This document shows positions 8,241 to 16,457 of a DNA stretch of 64,000 bases, in pieces. The notes beneath the pieces were generated by a model, which was not told the origin of the DNA, searched no databases, and worked only from the letters and a program-made list of their open reading frames with translations. The stretch covers positions 1 to 64,000 of the forward strand of contig JAXMCQ010000022.1 of the NCBI GenBank assembly GCA_046349315.1. Reading direction: 5' to 3'. The DNA comes from JAEUMG01 sp046349315 (GTDB taxonomy: Bacteria > Pseudomonadota > Alphaproteobacteria > Rhizobiales > Aestuariivirgaceae). Position numbers and translations under genes: made by a program. How positions within the stretch are numbered: the stretch's first letter is position 1; each line of letters starts with the position of its first letter.

Positions 8241-9356
8241 TCAGTCTCCAATGACAATCCGCGGCGGCGGCTTGGCCCGCCCAGGCTCGGCCAGCGCCGT
8301 CCAGACGCGGTTCGCGATGTCGCGATAGATCCCGGCCAAGGCGCTCCCCGGCTCGCTCGCGACCACCGGCTCGCCAGCATCGGAGCGCAAACGCAGATTG
8401 GTGTCGAGCGGCACAGCCCCGAGGAAGGGCACGGTCAATCTCCGGGCTTCCTCCTCAGCGCCTCCGTGACCGAATATCTCATGGCGCTCACCGCATTTCG
8501 TGCAGATGAAATAGCTCATGTTCTCGATGATGCCGAGGACCGGAACATTCACTTTGCGAAACATGTTGAGGCCCTTGCGGGCATCGATGAGGGCGAGATC
8601 CTGCGGCGTCGAGACGATGACGGCTCCGGAGAGCGGCGTCTGTTGTGCGAGGGTCAATTGCGCATCGCCGGTGCCGGGCGGCATGTCGATCACCATGACG
8701 TCGACATCGCCCCAGGCGACATCGCGCAGCATCTGCATCAGGGCCGACATGACCATGGGGCCGCGCCAGATGACGGCGGTATCCTCCTCGACCAGAAAGC
8801 CCATGGACATGACTTTCAGTCCGTAATTCTCAAGCGGCAGCATCTTCTTGTCGGAGCCTTCGGGCGCGCGCGGCCTTCCGGAAATGCCGAGCAATTTGGG
8901 AAGCGAAGGCCCGTAAACGTCGGCGTCGAGCATTGCGACCTTCAATCCGAGTGCACTGAGCCCAAGTGCCAGATTGACGGCGGTCGTCGATTTGCCGACA
9001 CCACCCTTGCCGGAGGCGACTGCAATCATGTGACGGATGCCGGGAATGCCGGAGCGCAGTTCGCCGGCCTGTTGCGCCCGCGGACCTGGCTGGCGCTGCT
9101 GCGGCGCCCGCTCGGCGGTCAGCGCGACAATGGCTTTGGCCACCCCGGGCAATCGCGCAACAGCCGTCTCCGCCGCCTTGCGCAAGGGTTCGAGCTTCGG
9201 CGCTTCGGCCGGCTCGACATTGAGCGCGAACATCACGGTGCCGTCATTGATGGCAATGTCTGAAACGATGCCGGCCGACACGAGATTGCCGCGGCCATCG
9301 GGTGCGGCGATGCGCTTGAGCGCCGCCAGCACCGCGTCCTTGTCAAGTTGTGTCAT
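8241..9356 (-). CDS. apbC: Mrp/ApbC/NBP35 family iron-sulfur carrier ATPase
   Basis: A 371-residue cytosolic P-loop ATPase that scaffolds and delivers Fe-S clusters to apoproteins. An N-terminal DUF59/MIP18 domain (1-85) precedes a deviant Walker A, IAVASGKGGVGKSTTAVNLA near 111. Further motifs are MLDADVYGPSLPKLLG, DMPPGTGDAQLTL and the cluster-binding CxxC in FICTKCGERHEIFG near 277. Its length and order match bacterial Mrp proteins. A uracil-DNA-glycosylase-family gene lies 24 bases upstream on the same strand. Many UDG-family members carry an Fe-S cluster, so functional linkage is possible but unproven. Confidence 0.95.
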   Translation of the reverse strand: MTQLDKDAVLAALKRIAAPDGRGNLVSAGIVSDIAINDGTVMFALNVEPAEAPKLEPLRKAAETAVARLPGVAKAIVALTAERAPQQRQPGPRAQQAGELRSGIPGIRHMIAVASGKGGVGKSTTAVNLALGLSALGLKVAMLDADVYGPSLPKLLGISGRPRAPEGSDKKMLPLENYGLKVMSMGFLVEEDTAVIWRGPMVMSALMQMLRDVAWGDVDVMVIDMPPGTGDAQLTLAQQTPLSGAVIVSTPQDLALIDARKGLNMFRKVNVPVLGIIENMSYFICTKCGERHEIFGHGGAEEEARRLTVPFLGAVPLDTNLRLRSDAGEPVVASEPGSALAGIYRDIANRVWTALAEPGRAKPPPRIVIGD

Positions 9357-9380
9357 GAGCCCTGCGTACCGGCCCTGCTT

Positions 9381-9989
9381 CTATTCTGTCAATTCACGGA
9401 CCCGTCGCTGCACTTCAGGTATGACCTCAGCGAGGAACCACGGATTGGCCTTGAGCCAGGCATTGTTGCGCCAGGAGGGATGCGGCATCGGGATCACCGC
9501 GGGGGAGAGCGTCAAACCCTCGCGCCAGTTTCTCACCGTGTCGGTAAGGTTACCCGCCGCCTTCTCTCCCATATGCCATTTCTGGGCATGAGCCCCGACG
9601 GCGACCACCAGCTCGATGCGCTGCAGGCTGGCCATTACGGATGCCCGCCAGGCAGGCGCACATTCACGCCGTGGCGGCAAGTCGCCGCCCCGCTGATCCT
9701 GGCCGGGGAAGCAGAAACCCATCGGGATGACCGCAACCTTGGCCGGATCATAGAAGATTTCAGGCCCAATTCCGAGCCATTGGCGCAATCTTTCGCCGGA
9801 CGGATCCGTAAACGGGCGCCCCGATGCGTGGACGCGGGTTCCCGGCGCCTGACCGGCAATTAACAAACGCGCCCGAGGATCCGCCTGGAATACCGGACGC
9901 GGCTCATGCGGGAGCGGCTTGCCAAGGGGCGCTTCCCGGCAGATCCGGCAGGCGGCAATCGCTCTGGAAAGCTCATCGAGCGTCGTCAT
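9381..9989 (-). CDS. Uracil-DNA glycosylase family protein
   Basis: A 202-residue protein of the PF03167 superfamily. Motif A is LLIAGQAPGTRVHASGRPFTDPSG near residues 42-65, and motif B is the HPSWRN segment near 169-174. It begins with a Cys pair (CRICREAPL, about residues 15-18), but I do not see the full four-Cys set of a classical Fe-S family 4 enzyme. A DNA-repair role is therefore predicted, though some members of this subgroup have no proven glycosylase activity. It precedes apbC on the same strand and is divergent from a histidine kinase, separated by 90 bases. Confidence 0.85.
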   Translation of the reverse strand: MTTLDELSRAIAACRICREAPLGKPLPHEPRPVFQADPRARLLIAGQAPGTRVHASGRPFTDPSGERLRQWLGIGPEIFYDPAKVAVIPMGFCFPGQDQRGGDLPPRRECAPAWRASVMASLQRIELVVAVGAHAQKWHMGEKAAGNLTDTVRNWREGLTLSPAVIPMPHPSWRNNAWLKANPWFLAEVIPEVQRRVRELTE

Positions 9990-10079
9990 CTTGACCCTAA
10001 TTTTAGCGGTTTGCGGAATATGCGCTTAACACCGCGTTGCTAGTTTTCCGTCCAAATAAACGCGGGAAAAGCCAGAACC

Positions 10080-11591
10080 ATGGCAACGGCCAGCAAGATC
10101 AAGCTGGGCATAAAGGACCCAGCCGAACCAGAGAAGGAAGAACGTTCCATCTGGGAGGACAGCGATTCACTGGGCTGCGAGCGCGAACTCCTTACGCTCT
10201 TTGCCCATAATCAGATCAAGGTAGCGTTGGCGCTGCCGCTGCTCGCGGTGTTGTTCGCGCTCGCAAGCCTGACCTGGACCACCTATTTCCATGCGGGGAC
10301 CTGGCTCGTAGCCGCAATCGGCTGCCAGATGATCCAGGTCTATCTGTGCAAGCAGTATTTGCGCACGCCCACAAACAAGATTCGCTACAGCGACTGGATC
10401 GGCATGCTGTCGGCATCGGAATTCCTGATGGCGGCCTGCTGGTCTTTGCCGGTCTTCATCATGTGGGATAGTGCGAACGCCTTCGAGCATATCTACATCA
10501 TCGCGACGCTGATGGCGGTGATTGCAGTCAGGATCATGATCGCCGGCAATTTCATGCCCGTGATCATCGCCGGCACCGGCTTCCTCACTTTCAACGTGGC
10601 GATCCGCTGCACCATCGAGGCGCAGCCGCTCTATATCGCGTTGGGCGCGATGGCGATCGCGCTTGAAATCTTCTTCATTCAGATTTCGGTGCGACTGCAG
10701 ACGGTTGCGCGCGATATGCTGATGTTCAAAGCGCAGAAGGAAAAGCTCATCGAGGAACTCGCCAAGCAGAAGGACAAAGCCGAGGAGGCACGCGCCGAAG
10801 CGGTGGATGCAAACCGCGCCAAGTCGCAATTCCTCGCTACGATGAGCCACGAATTGCGCACACCCCTCAATGCGATCCTCGGCTTCTCGGAGATACTTGG
10901 CCAGGAAATGTTCGGCCCGCATCGCGTCGAGGCCTATAAGAACTATGCGACCGACATCCACAATTCCGGCAATTACCTGCTCAATCTCATCAACGACATT
11001 CTCGACCTGTCGCGCATCGAGGCTGGACGCCGCGATCTCGAAGATGTGCCGGTCGCCCTGGCGCAGTCGGTGGCTGAGGCCGTCCATGTGCTGGCCGATC
11101 GCGCCGAAGCCAAGGGGCTCACGGTCAGCATGGACGTGCCTGACAACCTCCCGAAGGTCTTGGCCGACAAGCGCGCACTCCAGCAGATCTGGCTCAATCT
11201 CCTCTCCAATGCGGTGAAGTTCACACCCAGGGGTGGGAAGATCGCAGTCAATGCCCGCCACAACAGCAACGGCAGCCTGAGCGTCAGCGTGATCGATACG
11301 GGGCCCGGCATTCCGCCGCATGAGGTCGACATCGCACTTCGCACCTATTCGCGCGGAGCCTATGCGACGAAGAAGGCCATCGACGGCGCGGGGCTCGGCC
11401 TGCCGATCGTCAATGGCCTGATCCAGCTCCATGGCGGCGAGTTCAAGATCGTAGGCTCGCATGGCAAGGGCACGGAAGTGACCGTGACCTTCCCGCCGAA
11501 GCGCGTACTCGACGGCCCGCGCGGCGAGATTCTCGCCGCGCCAACCGTCAAGACCGCGAGCCAGCGGAAATTGATTTCGCTGACCGGCTGA
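10080..11591 (+). CDS. Membrane sensor histidine kinase (HisKA class)
   Basis: A 503-residue kinase. Residues 1-40 are cytoplasmic, about six membrane helices follow (47-205) without an obvious periplasmic sensor, then a coiled coil (215-245). The HisKA domain has FLATMSHELRTPLNAILGFS with phospho-acceptor His257, and the HATPase domain has LNLLSNAVKF, SVIDTGPGIPP and GAGLGLPIVNGL. The arrangement resembles the PdhS/PleC/DivJ type of membrane-integral kinases of the alphaproteobacterial cell-cycle network, but there is no PAS domain or further signature to prove it. No response regulator is adjacent, so it is an orphan kinase. Confidence 0.88.
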   Translation: MATASKIKLGIKDPAEPEKEERSIWEDSDSLGCERELLTLFAHNQIKVALALPLLAVLFALASLTWTTYFHAGTWLVAAIGCQMIQVYLCKQYLRTPTNKIRYSDWIGMLSASEFLMAACWSLPVFIMWDSANAFEHIYIIATLMAVIAVRIMIAGNFMPVIIAGTGFLTFNVAIRCTIEAQPLYIALGAMAIALEIFFIQISVRLQTVARDMLMFKAQKEKLIEELAKQKDKAEEARAEAVDANRAKSQFLATMSHELRTPLNAILGFSEILGQEMFGPHRVEAYKNYATDIHNSGNYLLNLINDILDLSRIEAGRRDLEDVPVALAQSVAEAVHVLADRAEAKGLTVSMDVPDNLPKVLADKRALQQIWLNLLSNAVKFTPRGGKIAVNARHNSNGSLSVSVIDTGPGIPPHEVDIALRTYSRGAYATKKAIDGAGLGLPIVNGLIQLHGGEFKIVGSHGKGTEVTVTFPPKRVLDGPRGEILAAPTVKTASQRKLISLTG

Positions 11592-11595
11592 CCGA

Positions 11596-12018
11596 TCAGA
11601 GACTGAATTTCACGAGGCCGTTGGGATCGATCGACCAGGCGGGATTCCAGGCGATTTCCCAAGCGTGATCGTCGGGATCGGCGACATAGCCTCGGAAGCC
11701 GCCATGCGGCGGCTCATCGCCCTCCCGCAACACGCGCCCACCATGGCGGCTCAACACAGCAATCACGTCGCGGACCTGGTCGCGTGTCGCAACATTGTGG
11801 GCGAGCGCGAAAGCGCCAGGACGAGCGAGCTTTGACCGCTGCATGTCGCCGGCGAGTTGCGTTTCGAGCCATGTCCCAAGTACGAGGCCGTTCATCTGAT
11901 AGAAGACGATCTCGGGATTTTCGAAAACAGGTTTCCAGCCGAAGCCGTCAATGTAGAAGCGACGCGACCGCACCAGATCGGCAATACCCAATGTGATGAC
12001 AGAAATTTGCTGTTGCAT
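11596..12018 (-). CDS. VOC (glyoxalase/bleomycin-resistance) family protein
   Basis: A 140-residue single-chain vicinal-oxygen-chelate protein with paired beta-alpha-beta-beta-beta modules: VITLGIADLVRSRRFYIDGFGWKPVF at the N-terminus and FRGYVADPDDHAWEIAWNP at the C-terminus. The E/H metal positions are plausibly the Glu in DDHAWEIAWN and residues of the first strand, but the metal set is incomplete by eye. It could bind a small electrophile or antibiotic, and no substrate can be assigned. Convergent with the histidine kinase 4 bases away. The 175 bases between it and cobT show no riboswitch or gene. Confidence 0.8.
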   Translation of the reverse strand: MQQQISVITLGIADLVRSRRFYIDGFGWKPVFENPEIVFYQMNGLVLGTWLETQLAGDMQRSKLARPGAFALAHNVATRDQVRDVIAVLSRHGGRVLREGDEPPHGGFRGYVADPDDHAWEIAWNPAWSIDPNGLVKFSL

Positions 12019-12193
12019 CTGAACAAGTCTCCACTTTGCCCTAACGCCCGATGCGGCAGGTGCATGTGTCGTGGGACTTGGCGCAAGCGCCAGTCAGAAC
12101 CTCATCCGAGAGGCGACCGGGCAAACCTACCGGTCCGTCTTTTTCGACTGGAGTATCTTATCGCACCGCCACTCGGGATCAATGGCTGGCCTA

Positions 12194-13222
12194 TCAGGCT
12201 TCCTTGTCGCTGACACCGGCGCTCTCAAATGTCGCCATCCCGCCATGGAGTTCGGCTGCAGCCTTCACAAGGCTGGCAGCCAGGGCGGCACCCGAGGCCT
12301 CCCCCAATCGCATGCCAAGATCGAGCAAGGGTTGCTTGTCGATGCGCTTCAGAAGTGCGCGGTGTGCGGGCTCGGCGGAGCAATGCGCCGCCAAGCAATG
12401 ATCGAGCGCGGCTGGGTTCACTGCATGCAGGATTGCCGCAGAAGCGGTCGCAACATAGCCGTCGAGCAACACCGGCACATGATTGTAACGAGCGGCGAGA
12501 ATGGCACCGGCCATCGCCGCCTGTTCGCGACCGCCGACGCGCCGCAAGACTTCCAGGGGATCGTTGAGATGCGCTTTATGAAATCCGATGGCGCGCGCGA
12601 CTGCGTCCGCCTTGCGCTTCAGACCTTCGGCATCGACGCCGGTGCCGGGGCCAACCCAGTCCTCCGCCTTGCCACCGTAAAGCGCGTGGCACATCGCAGC
12701 GGCAATGGTTGTGTTGCCGATCCCCATTTCACCGATGCACAAAAGATCGGCACCTTCGGCAATTGCCTCCATGCCGTAGGCCATGGTCGCGGCACATTCG
12801 GCCTCGCTCAGGGCTGCATCTTCGGTGATGTCGGCTGTCGGTTTTTCCAGAGCGAGTTCGAAGACCTTGAGGCCGAGCCCGAATGTGCGGCAGATCTGAT
12901 TGATCGCCGCCCCGCCCGACTGGAAATTGGCAACCATCTGGGCGGTAACCTCGGCGGGATAGGCTGCAACTCCCTGCTTCACGACACCATGATTGCCGGC
13001 AAAAACAGCGACGATCGGGCGTTCGATGCGGGGCGGATGGCGCCCCTGCCAGAGGGCCAGCCATTCAGCTATCATTTCAAGGCGGCCGAGCGAGCCCGGC
13101 GGTTTGGTGAGGCGGGCATCCCGGGCGCGAATAGCGGCGGCGGCCGCGCGATCTGGTTCCGGCATCCGCTCAAGGAGCGCACGGATGTCGTCGAAGGGCC
13201 TTCCGGACAGTGATTTTTGCAT
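12194..13222 (-). CDS. cobT: Nicotinate-nucleotide--dimethylbenzimidazole phosphoribosyltransferase
   Basis: A 342-residue cytosolic enzyme that makes alpha-ribazole 5'-phosphate from DMB and NaMN for the lower loop of cobalamin. Recognisable motifs are RDARLTKPPGSLGRLE near 33-48, VFAGNHGVVKQGVAAYP near 75-91, LLCIGEMGIGNTTIAAA near 160-176 and the C-terminal catalytic Glu region LGMRLGEASGAALA. Full length for the CobT family (named cobU in older Pseudomonas denitrificans usage). It is divergent from cobS, 61 bases apart, a layout shared by many Rhizobiales. I found no cobalamin riboswitch in that gap. Confidence 0.95.
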   Translation of the reverse strand: MQKSLSGRPFDDIRALLERMPEPDRAAAAAIRARDARLTKPPGSLGRLEMIAEWLALWQGRHPPRIERPIVAVFAGNHGVVKQGVAAYPAEVTAQMVANFQSGGAAINQICRTFGLGLKVFELALEKPTADITEDAALSEAECAATMAYGMEAIAEGADLLCIGEMGIGNTTIAAAMCHALYGGKAEDWVGPGTGVDAEGLKRKADAVARAIGFHKAHLNDPLEVLRRVGGREQAAMAGAILAARYNHVPVLLDGYVATASAAILHAVNPAALDHCLAAHCSAEPAHRALLKRIDKQPLLDLGMRLGEASGAALAASLVKAAAELHGGMATFESAGVSDKEA

Positions 13223-13283
13223 AAGTCATTCCAGCTATATATCGGCTTGAGTTCTAGAGCGCCGGCACGGACGGAGAAGCGAC

Positions 13284-14090
13284 ATGAGCGACGAAGCGTG
13301 GAAGCGAAGCGAACCGCAGCCGTGGCACGAGCCAATGGCGAAACTGCTTGCGAGCCTCGCTTTTCTGACTCGCCTGCCTATTTCTTCGGCACAGCGGCCT
13401 ATGCCGCTGGTCGTGGCCATGCCACTGTTTCCGGTGGCCGGGGCTCTGATCGGGGCTTTCACCGGCGCCGTAGTTGCCTTCCTCGCCGATAGCGGCATAG
13501 CCCCCCTGCTCGCAGCCTGCCTTGCCTGTGCGGCCACTCTTTGCCTGACCGGCGCGCTGCATGAGGACGGGCTTGCCGATACCGCGGACGGCTTCGGCGG
13601 CGGCATAACGCGCGAGCGCCGGCTCGAAATCATGCGCGACAGCCATATTGGAACCTACGGGACGCTGGCGCTTATCGTGATGGCGATCGCCAAGGTGGCG
13701 GCAATCGCTGCCATTGTCCCTTCACTTGGTTGGTGCAGCCTGCTCGTCCTGGCCGCAACGGGTGCGGCTTCCCGCGCCGCGATCGTGTGGCTTATGGCGA
13801 AAACGCCCCCGGCACGCAGTGACGGGCTGTCGGCCTCGGCCGGCCAACCAGACAACGAGACGCTCAAATGGACGCTCGCTGTCGGTTTGATAACCGCCTT
13901 TCTCCTGCTCCTCTGGGCGGTCGGTTTCGCGGGTACGGTCTTCGCCCTCCTCGCCGGTGCTGCCGCGACGCTTGCTGTTCAAAGGCTCGCTTTGCGCCAG
14001 ATCGGCGGCCAGACCGGGGATGTGTGCGGCGCGGTCCAGGTGGCAAGCGAGATCGCCATGCTTGCCGCCATAACCGCAAGCCTTCCTTAA
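13284..14090 (+). CDS. cobS: Adenosylcobinamide-GDP ribazoletransferase (cobalamin synthase)
   Basis: A 268-residue integral membrane enzyme that joins adenosylcobinamide-GDP to alpha-ribazole(-phosphate), the last step of cobalamin assembly. The metal-binding signature HEDGLADTADGFGGG at about residues 91-105 is diagnostic, followed by RLEIMRDSHIGTYGTLAL. Several hydrophobic helices follow, and the C-terminus carries GGQTGDVCGAVQVASEIA, also conserved. Named cobV in some alphaproteobacterial papers. Divergent partner of cobT, whose product it consumes. Confidence 0.95.
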   Translation: MSDEAWKRSEPQPWHEPMAKLLASLAFLTRLPISSAQRPMPLVVAMPLFPVAGALIGAFTGAVVAFLADSGIAPLLAACLACAATLCLTGALHEDGLADTADGFGGGITRERRLEIMRDSHIGTYGTLALIVMAIAKVAAIAAIVPSLGWCSLLVLAATGAASRAAIVWLMAKTPPARSDGLSASAGQPDNETLKWTLAVGLITAFLLLLWAVGFAGTVFALLAGAAATLAVQRLALRQIGGQTGDVCGAVQVASEIAMLAAITASLP

Positions 14091-14132
14091 ACTTTGCTGG
14101 CGATTGCTAAAGGGGACCATGCGGAGGGGCCG

Positions 14133-14564
14133 ATGAGGACCGTCACGATGATGCTGCCGTTCCTGCTTGCGATGCTACCGCAAGAGGGGTTTGCGGGCGT
14201 GACCGAGCTCAAGGCCGATGACCGCGGCCATTTCGTCACAAAGGCCGAAATCGAGGGATCCGACATTACCGTGATGGTCGATACCGGCGCCTCGGTCGTC
14301 GCGCTTTCCTATGAGGATGCCGACGAGATCGGGCTGAGGCCGGCATCGCTGACCTATGACACGCCGGTCATGACCGCCAATGGCCAGATCAAGGCGGCGC
14401 GCGTGACGCTGCGGCGGGTCGAAATCGACGGGGTTCGAGTACGCGACGTCGACGGAATGGTGTTGCCGGCCGGTAGCATGAGAGGATCGCTGCTCGGCAT
14501 GAGCTTCCTGTCGCATTTGCGCAGCTTTCGGGTCGAAGACGGCGTCTTGCGGCTTGAAGATTAA
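14133..14564 (+). CDS. Retropepsin-like aspartic protease (TIGR02281 type)
   Basis: A 143-residue protein with a signal peptide (MRTVTMMLPFLLAMLPQEGFAG) and one aspartic-protease half: VMVDTGASVVALSYEDADEIG contains the catalytic DTGAS, and GMSFLSHLRSF is the conserved C-terminal LGMSFL strand. One lobe per chain means it should act as a homodimer, presumably in the periplasm. The start at 14133 is preferred over 14094 because GGAGGGG lies 5 bases before it and it exposes the signal peptide. It follows cobS by 42 bases, but no functional link to cobalamin is apparent. Confidence 0.85.
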   Translation: MRTVTMMLPFLLAMLPQEGFAGVTELKADDRGHFVTKAEIEGSDITVMVDTGASVVALSYEDADEIGLRPASLTYDTPVMTANGQIKAARVTLRRVEIDGVRVRDVDGMVLPAGSMRGSLLGMSFLSHLRSFRVEDGVLRLED

Positions 14565-14591
14565 TGCCGCTTTGCGACCGCAGCATGCCGT

Positions 14592-14615
14592 TTGAGGCCT
14601 GCAGCAGGGCCTCAA
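14592..14615 (+). terminator. Hairpin terminator after the aspartic protease
   Basis: A perfect 8-bp stem TTGAGGCC/GGCCTCAA with an 8-base loop, followed by the T-rich stretch GCGTTTCTATCTTT. It lies 28 bases after the protease stop and 20 bases before the next gene, so it probably separates two transcription units. Confidence 0.65.
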
Positions 14616-14634
14616 GCGTTTCTATCTTTGAGCT

Positions 14635-14868
14635 ATGAATGCCGTGATTCCGCTCGAAATCGAAACGCCGTGCATCAAGGTTTGCGTGGTCGACCCGGAA
14701 ACCGGATTTTGCATCGGCTGCGGACGCACCCGCGATGAGATCGCTGGCTGGCTCGGTTATCGCCCGAACGAGCGGCACCAAATCATGCTGACGCTCCCCA
14801 ATCGGGTCGCCACCCTTACCCAGCGCAAGCGCCGCAAAGGCGGCCGCCGCGGTCGGCTCGGCGAGTAA
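14635..14868 (+). CDS. DUF1289 family small Cys-rich protein
   Basis: A 77-residue protein whose first 45 residues carry four Cys (TPCIKVCVVDPETGFCIGCGR) followed by TRDEIAGWLGY, the hallmark of DUF1289. The Cys spacing suggests a small metal or Fe-S site, though the family function is unknown. The C-terminal tail is strongly basic (RKRRKGGRRGR). The start ATG at 14635 lies within a few bases of the end of the preceding terminator region, and no good ribosome site is seen, which hints at a leaderless or weakly translated message. Confidence 0.82.
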   Translation: MNAVIPLEIETPCIKVCVVDPETGFCIGCGRTRDEIAGWLGYRPNERHQIMLTLPNRVATLTQRKRRKGGRRGRLGE

Positions 14869-14938
14869 CAGCGCAAGAAACGGGTGGATTGCGGGGCGGC
14901 GATCGATCAGATGAGCACGTCTCGCAGGAGCTCTCGTC

Positions 14939-15583
14939 ATGCATCGCCTCTATGACTACGCGCCATCGCTCAATTGCTGGAAAATCCGTGAACTCTTCCG
15001 CCGGTTGAACCAACCCTTGGAGCTCATTCCGGTTTCAATCTTCACCGGTGAGGGACAAAGGCCGGGATTCCTGAAGATGAACCCGACGGGCGCCGTGCCG
15101 GTCATGGTGATGCCCGACGGCAGCACGGTCGCCGAATCGAATGCCATCCTCGCCATCTGCGCGGAAGGAACTGCACTCATGCCGCAAGACATGCCTTTGC
15201 GCGGCAAAGCCATGCAATGGCTCTTCTTCGAGCAGAACTATCTCGAGCCGTCGCTCGGCGCGCTCCAGCATTGGGTACGCACCGGCAAGATCGCGCGACG
15301 CGATCCCGTACTCGTGGCATTCCAGCGCGACCGGGCGATGGGTGCCCTCGCGGCGCTCGATCGCGGGCTTGGCGATCTTGAATTTGTTGCCGGCGATCTG
15401 TCGGTCGCCGATATCGCGCTCTATGCCTATGGCCACATGGCAGAGGCGGCCGGGCTCGACACGACGTCGCTCAAGAATTTTCGCGCCTGGCTGCAACGCT
15501 TCGCAGCGAATGGTGGGCCTTTGGCCGAAACCTACCCCTACTCGATCGATCCGGCGTCTTCGCAGGAACTGCCGACCCCCTGA
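14939..15583 (+). CDS. Glutathione S-transferase family protein
   Basis: A 214-residue protein with a thioredoxin-like N-domain (MHRLYDYAPSLNCWKIRELFRRL, then NPTGAVPVMVMPDGSTVAESNAIL with cis-Pro and the E-S glutathione contact) and a helical C-domain (AGDLSVADIALYAYGHMAEAA with the N-capping Asp). It resembles short alphaproteobacterial beta/theta-like GSTs and has little similarity to the one at 6518 beyond the fold. The DUF1289 gene upstream is on the same strand but 70 bases away. Substrate unknown. Confidence 0.87.
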   Translation: MHRLYDYAPSLNCWKIRELFRRLNQPLELIPVSIFTGEGQRPGFLKMNPTGAVPVMVMPDGSTVAESNAILAICAEGTALMPQDMPLRGKAMQWLFFEQNYLEPSLGALQHWVRTGKIARRDPVLVAFQRDRAMGALAALDRGLGDLEFVAGDLSVADIALYAYGHMAEAAGLDTTSLKNFRAWLQRFAANGGPLAETYPYSIDPASSQELPTP

Positions 15584-15626
15584 GATACGCTGACAGCGCG
15601 GGCTTGCGCAGGCTAAGCTCGCCGGC

Positions 15627-16457
15627 ATGAAGCAATCACTCGAACTCAAGCACTATCTCCGGCGGATCGGCTATGACGGCTCGCCCAAAGTCGACTACGA
15701 AACCCTGCGTGCAGTGCATCAGCTCCAGAATGATGCGATCACCTATGAGAATCTCGATGTGCAGCTCGGCAGACCGGTTGGGCGCGCCATTGCGCCCATC
15801 TTCGATAAGATCGTCACCAAAGGCCGCGGCGGCTGGTGTTACGAGCAGAATGAATTACTCGGATGGGCACTATCGGAGATCGGATTCCGCGTCACTCAAC
15901 ACGCCGGCGGCGTGACGCGCGATATTAATGGCCAAGCGTCGGTCGGCAATCACCTGGTGCTCATCGTTGATCTCGACCAGCGCTATCTCGCCGATTGCGG
16001 CTTCGGCGATGGGATCATCGAGCCGTTGCCGCTTGCTGTCGGCCAATATGCCCAGCGCGGGCTCGGCTTTGCACTTTCCAAGACCGCGGATGGCTGGTGG
16101 CGTTTCCACAATCATGCGCATGGCGCCGCCGCCAATTTCGATTTTCGTGAAGAGATCGCAGATCAGGCTTTGCTCGACCGGAAGTGCCACGAGCTTCAAA
16201 CCGATCCACAATCGGGTTTCGTGTTGAACGCGGTGTGCCAGCGCTACCAGCCGGATGCGCATTACACATTGCGCGGGCGCGTGCTCAAGACCTTGCGCGG
16301 TGGCGTGTTCGAGCAGCGTCTGTTGAGCGATCTCGACGCGTATGAGGAAACGTTGCGTACTATCTTCGCGCTCCGTGTTGCGGAAACGGACAGGCTATGG
16401 CCGAAGATCGTGGCGCGGCACGAAGCGCTGTTTCCGCGCTCGGTGCAATCGCCCTAA
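15627..16457 (+). CDS. nat: Arylamine N-acetyltransferase
   Basis: A 276-residue cytosolic enzyme using acetyl-CoA to acetylate arylamines, hydrazines or arylhydroxylamines. The catalytic triad is visible in order: Cys in GRGGWCYEQNELLGWAL near residue 73, His in SVGNHLVLIVDL near 112, and Asp in YLADCGFGDG near 125. The N-terminal helix and the central barrel match prokaryotic NATs, and the length is normal. It overlaps the stop of a convergent gene by 4 bases (16454-16457), so the two messages are antisense at their 3' ends. Confidence 0.92.
   Translation: MKQSLELKHYLRRIGYDGSPKVDYETLRAVHQLQNDAITYENLDVQLGRPVGRAIAPIFDKIVTKGRGGWCYEQNELLGWALSEIGFRVTQHAGGVTRDINGQASVGNHLVLIVDLDQRYLADCGFGDGIIEPLPLAVGQYAQRGLGFALSKTADGWWRFHNHAHGAAANFDFREEIADQALLDRKCHELQTDPQSGFVLNAVCQRYQPDAHYTLRGRVLKTLRGGVFEQRLLSDLDAYEETLRTIFALRVAETDRLWPKIVARHEALFPRSVQSP

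Noticed and set aside
10167..11462. Minus-strand frame of 431 codons opposite the histidine kinase
   Set aside because: Shadow of the kinase gene, which has all catalytic motifs on the other strand.
12071..13213. Plus-strand frame of 380 codons opposite cobT
   Set aside because: Entirely antisense to a clearly recognised CobT; no ribosome site and no family similarity.
13223..13283. Possible cobalamin riboswitch between cobT and cobS
   Set aside because: The gap is only 61 bases, too short for the aptamer, and lacks the B12 box.
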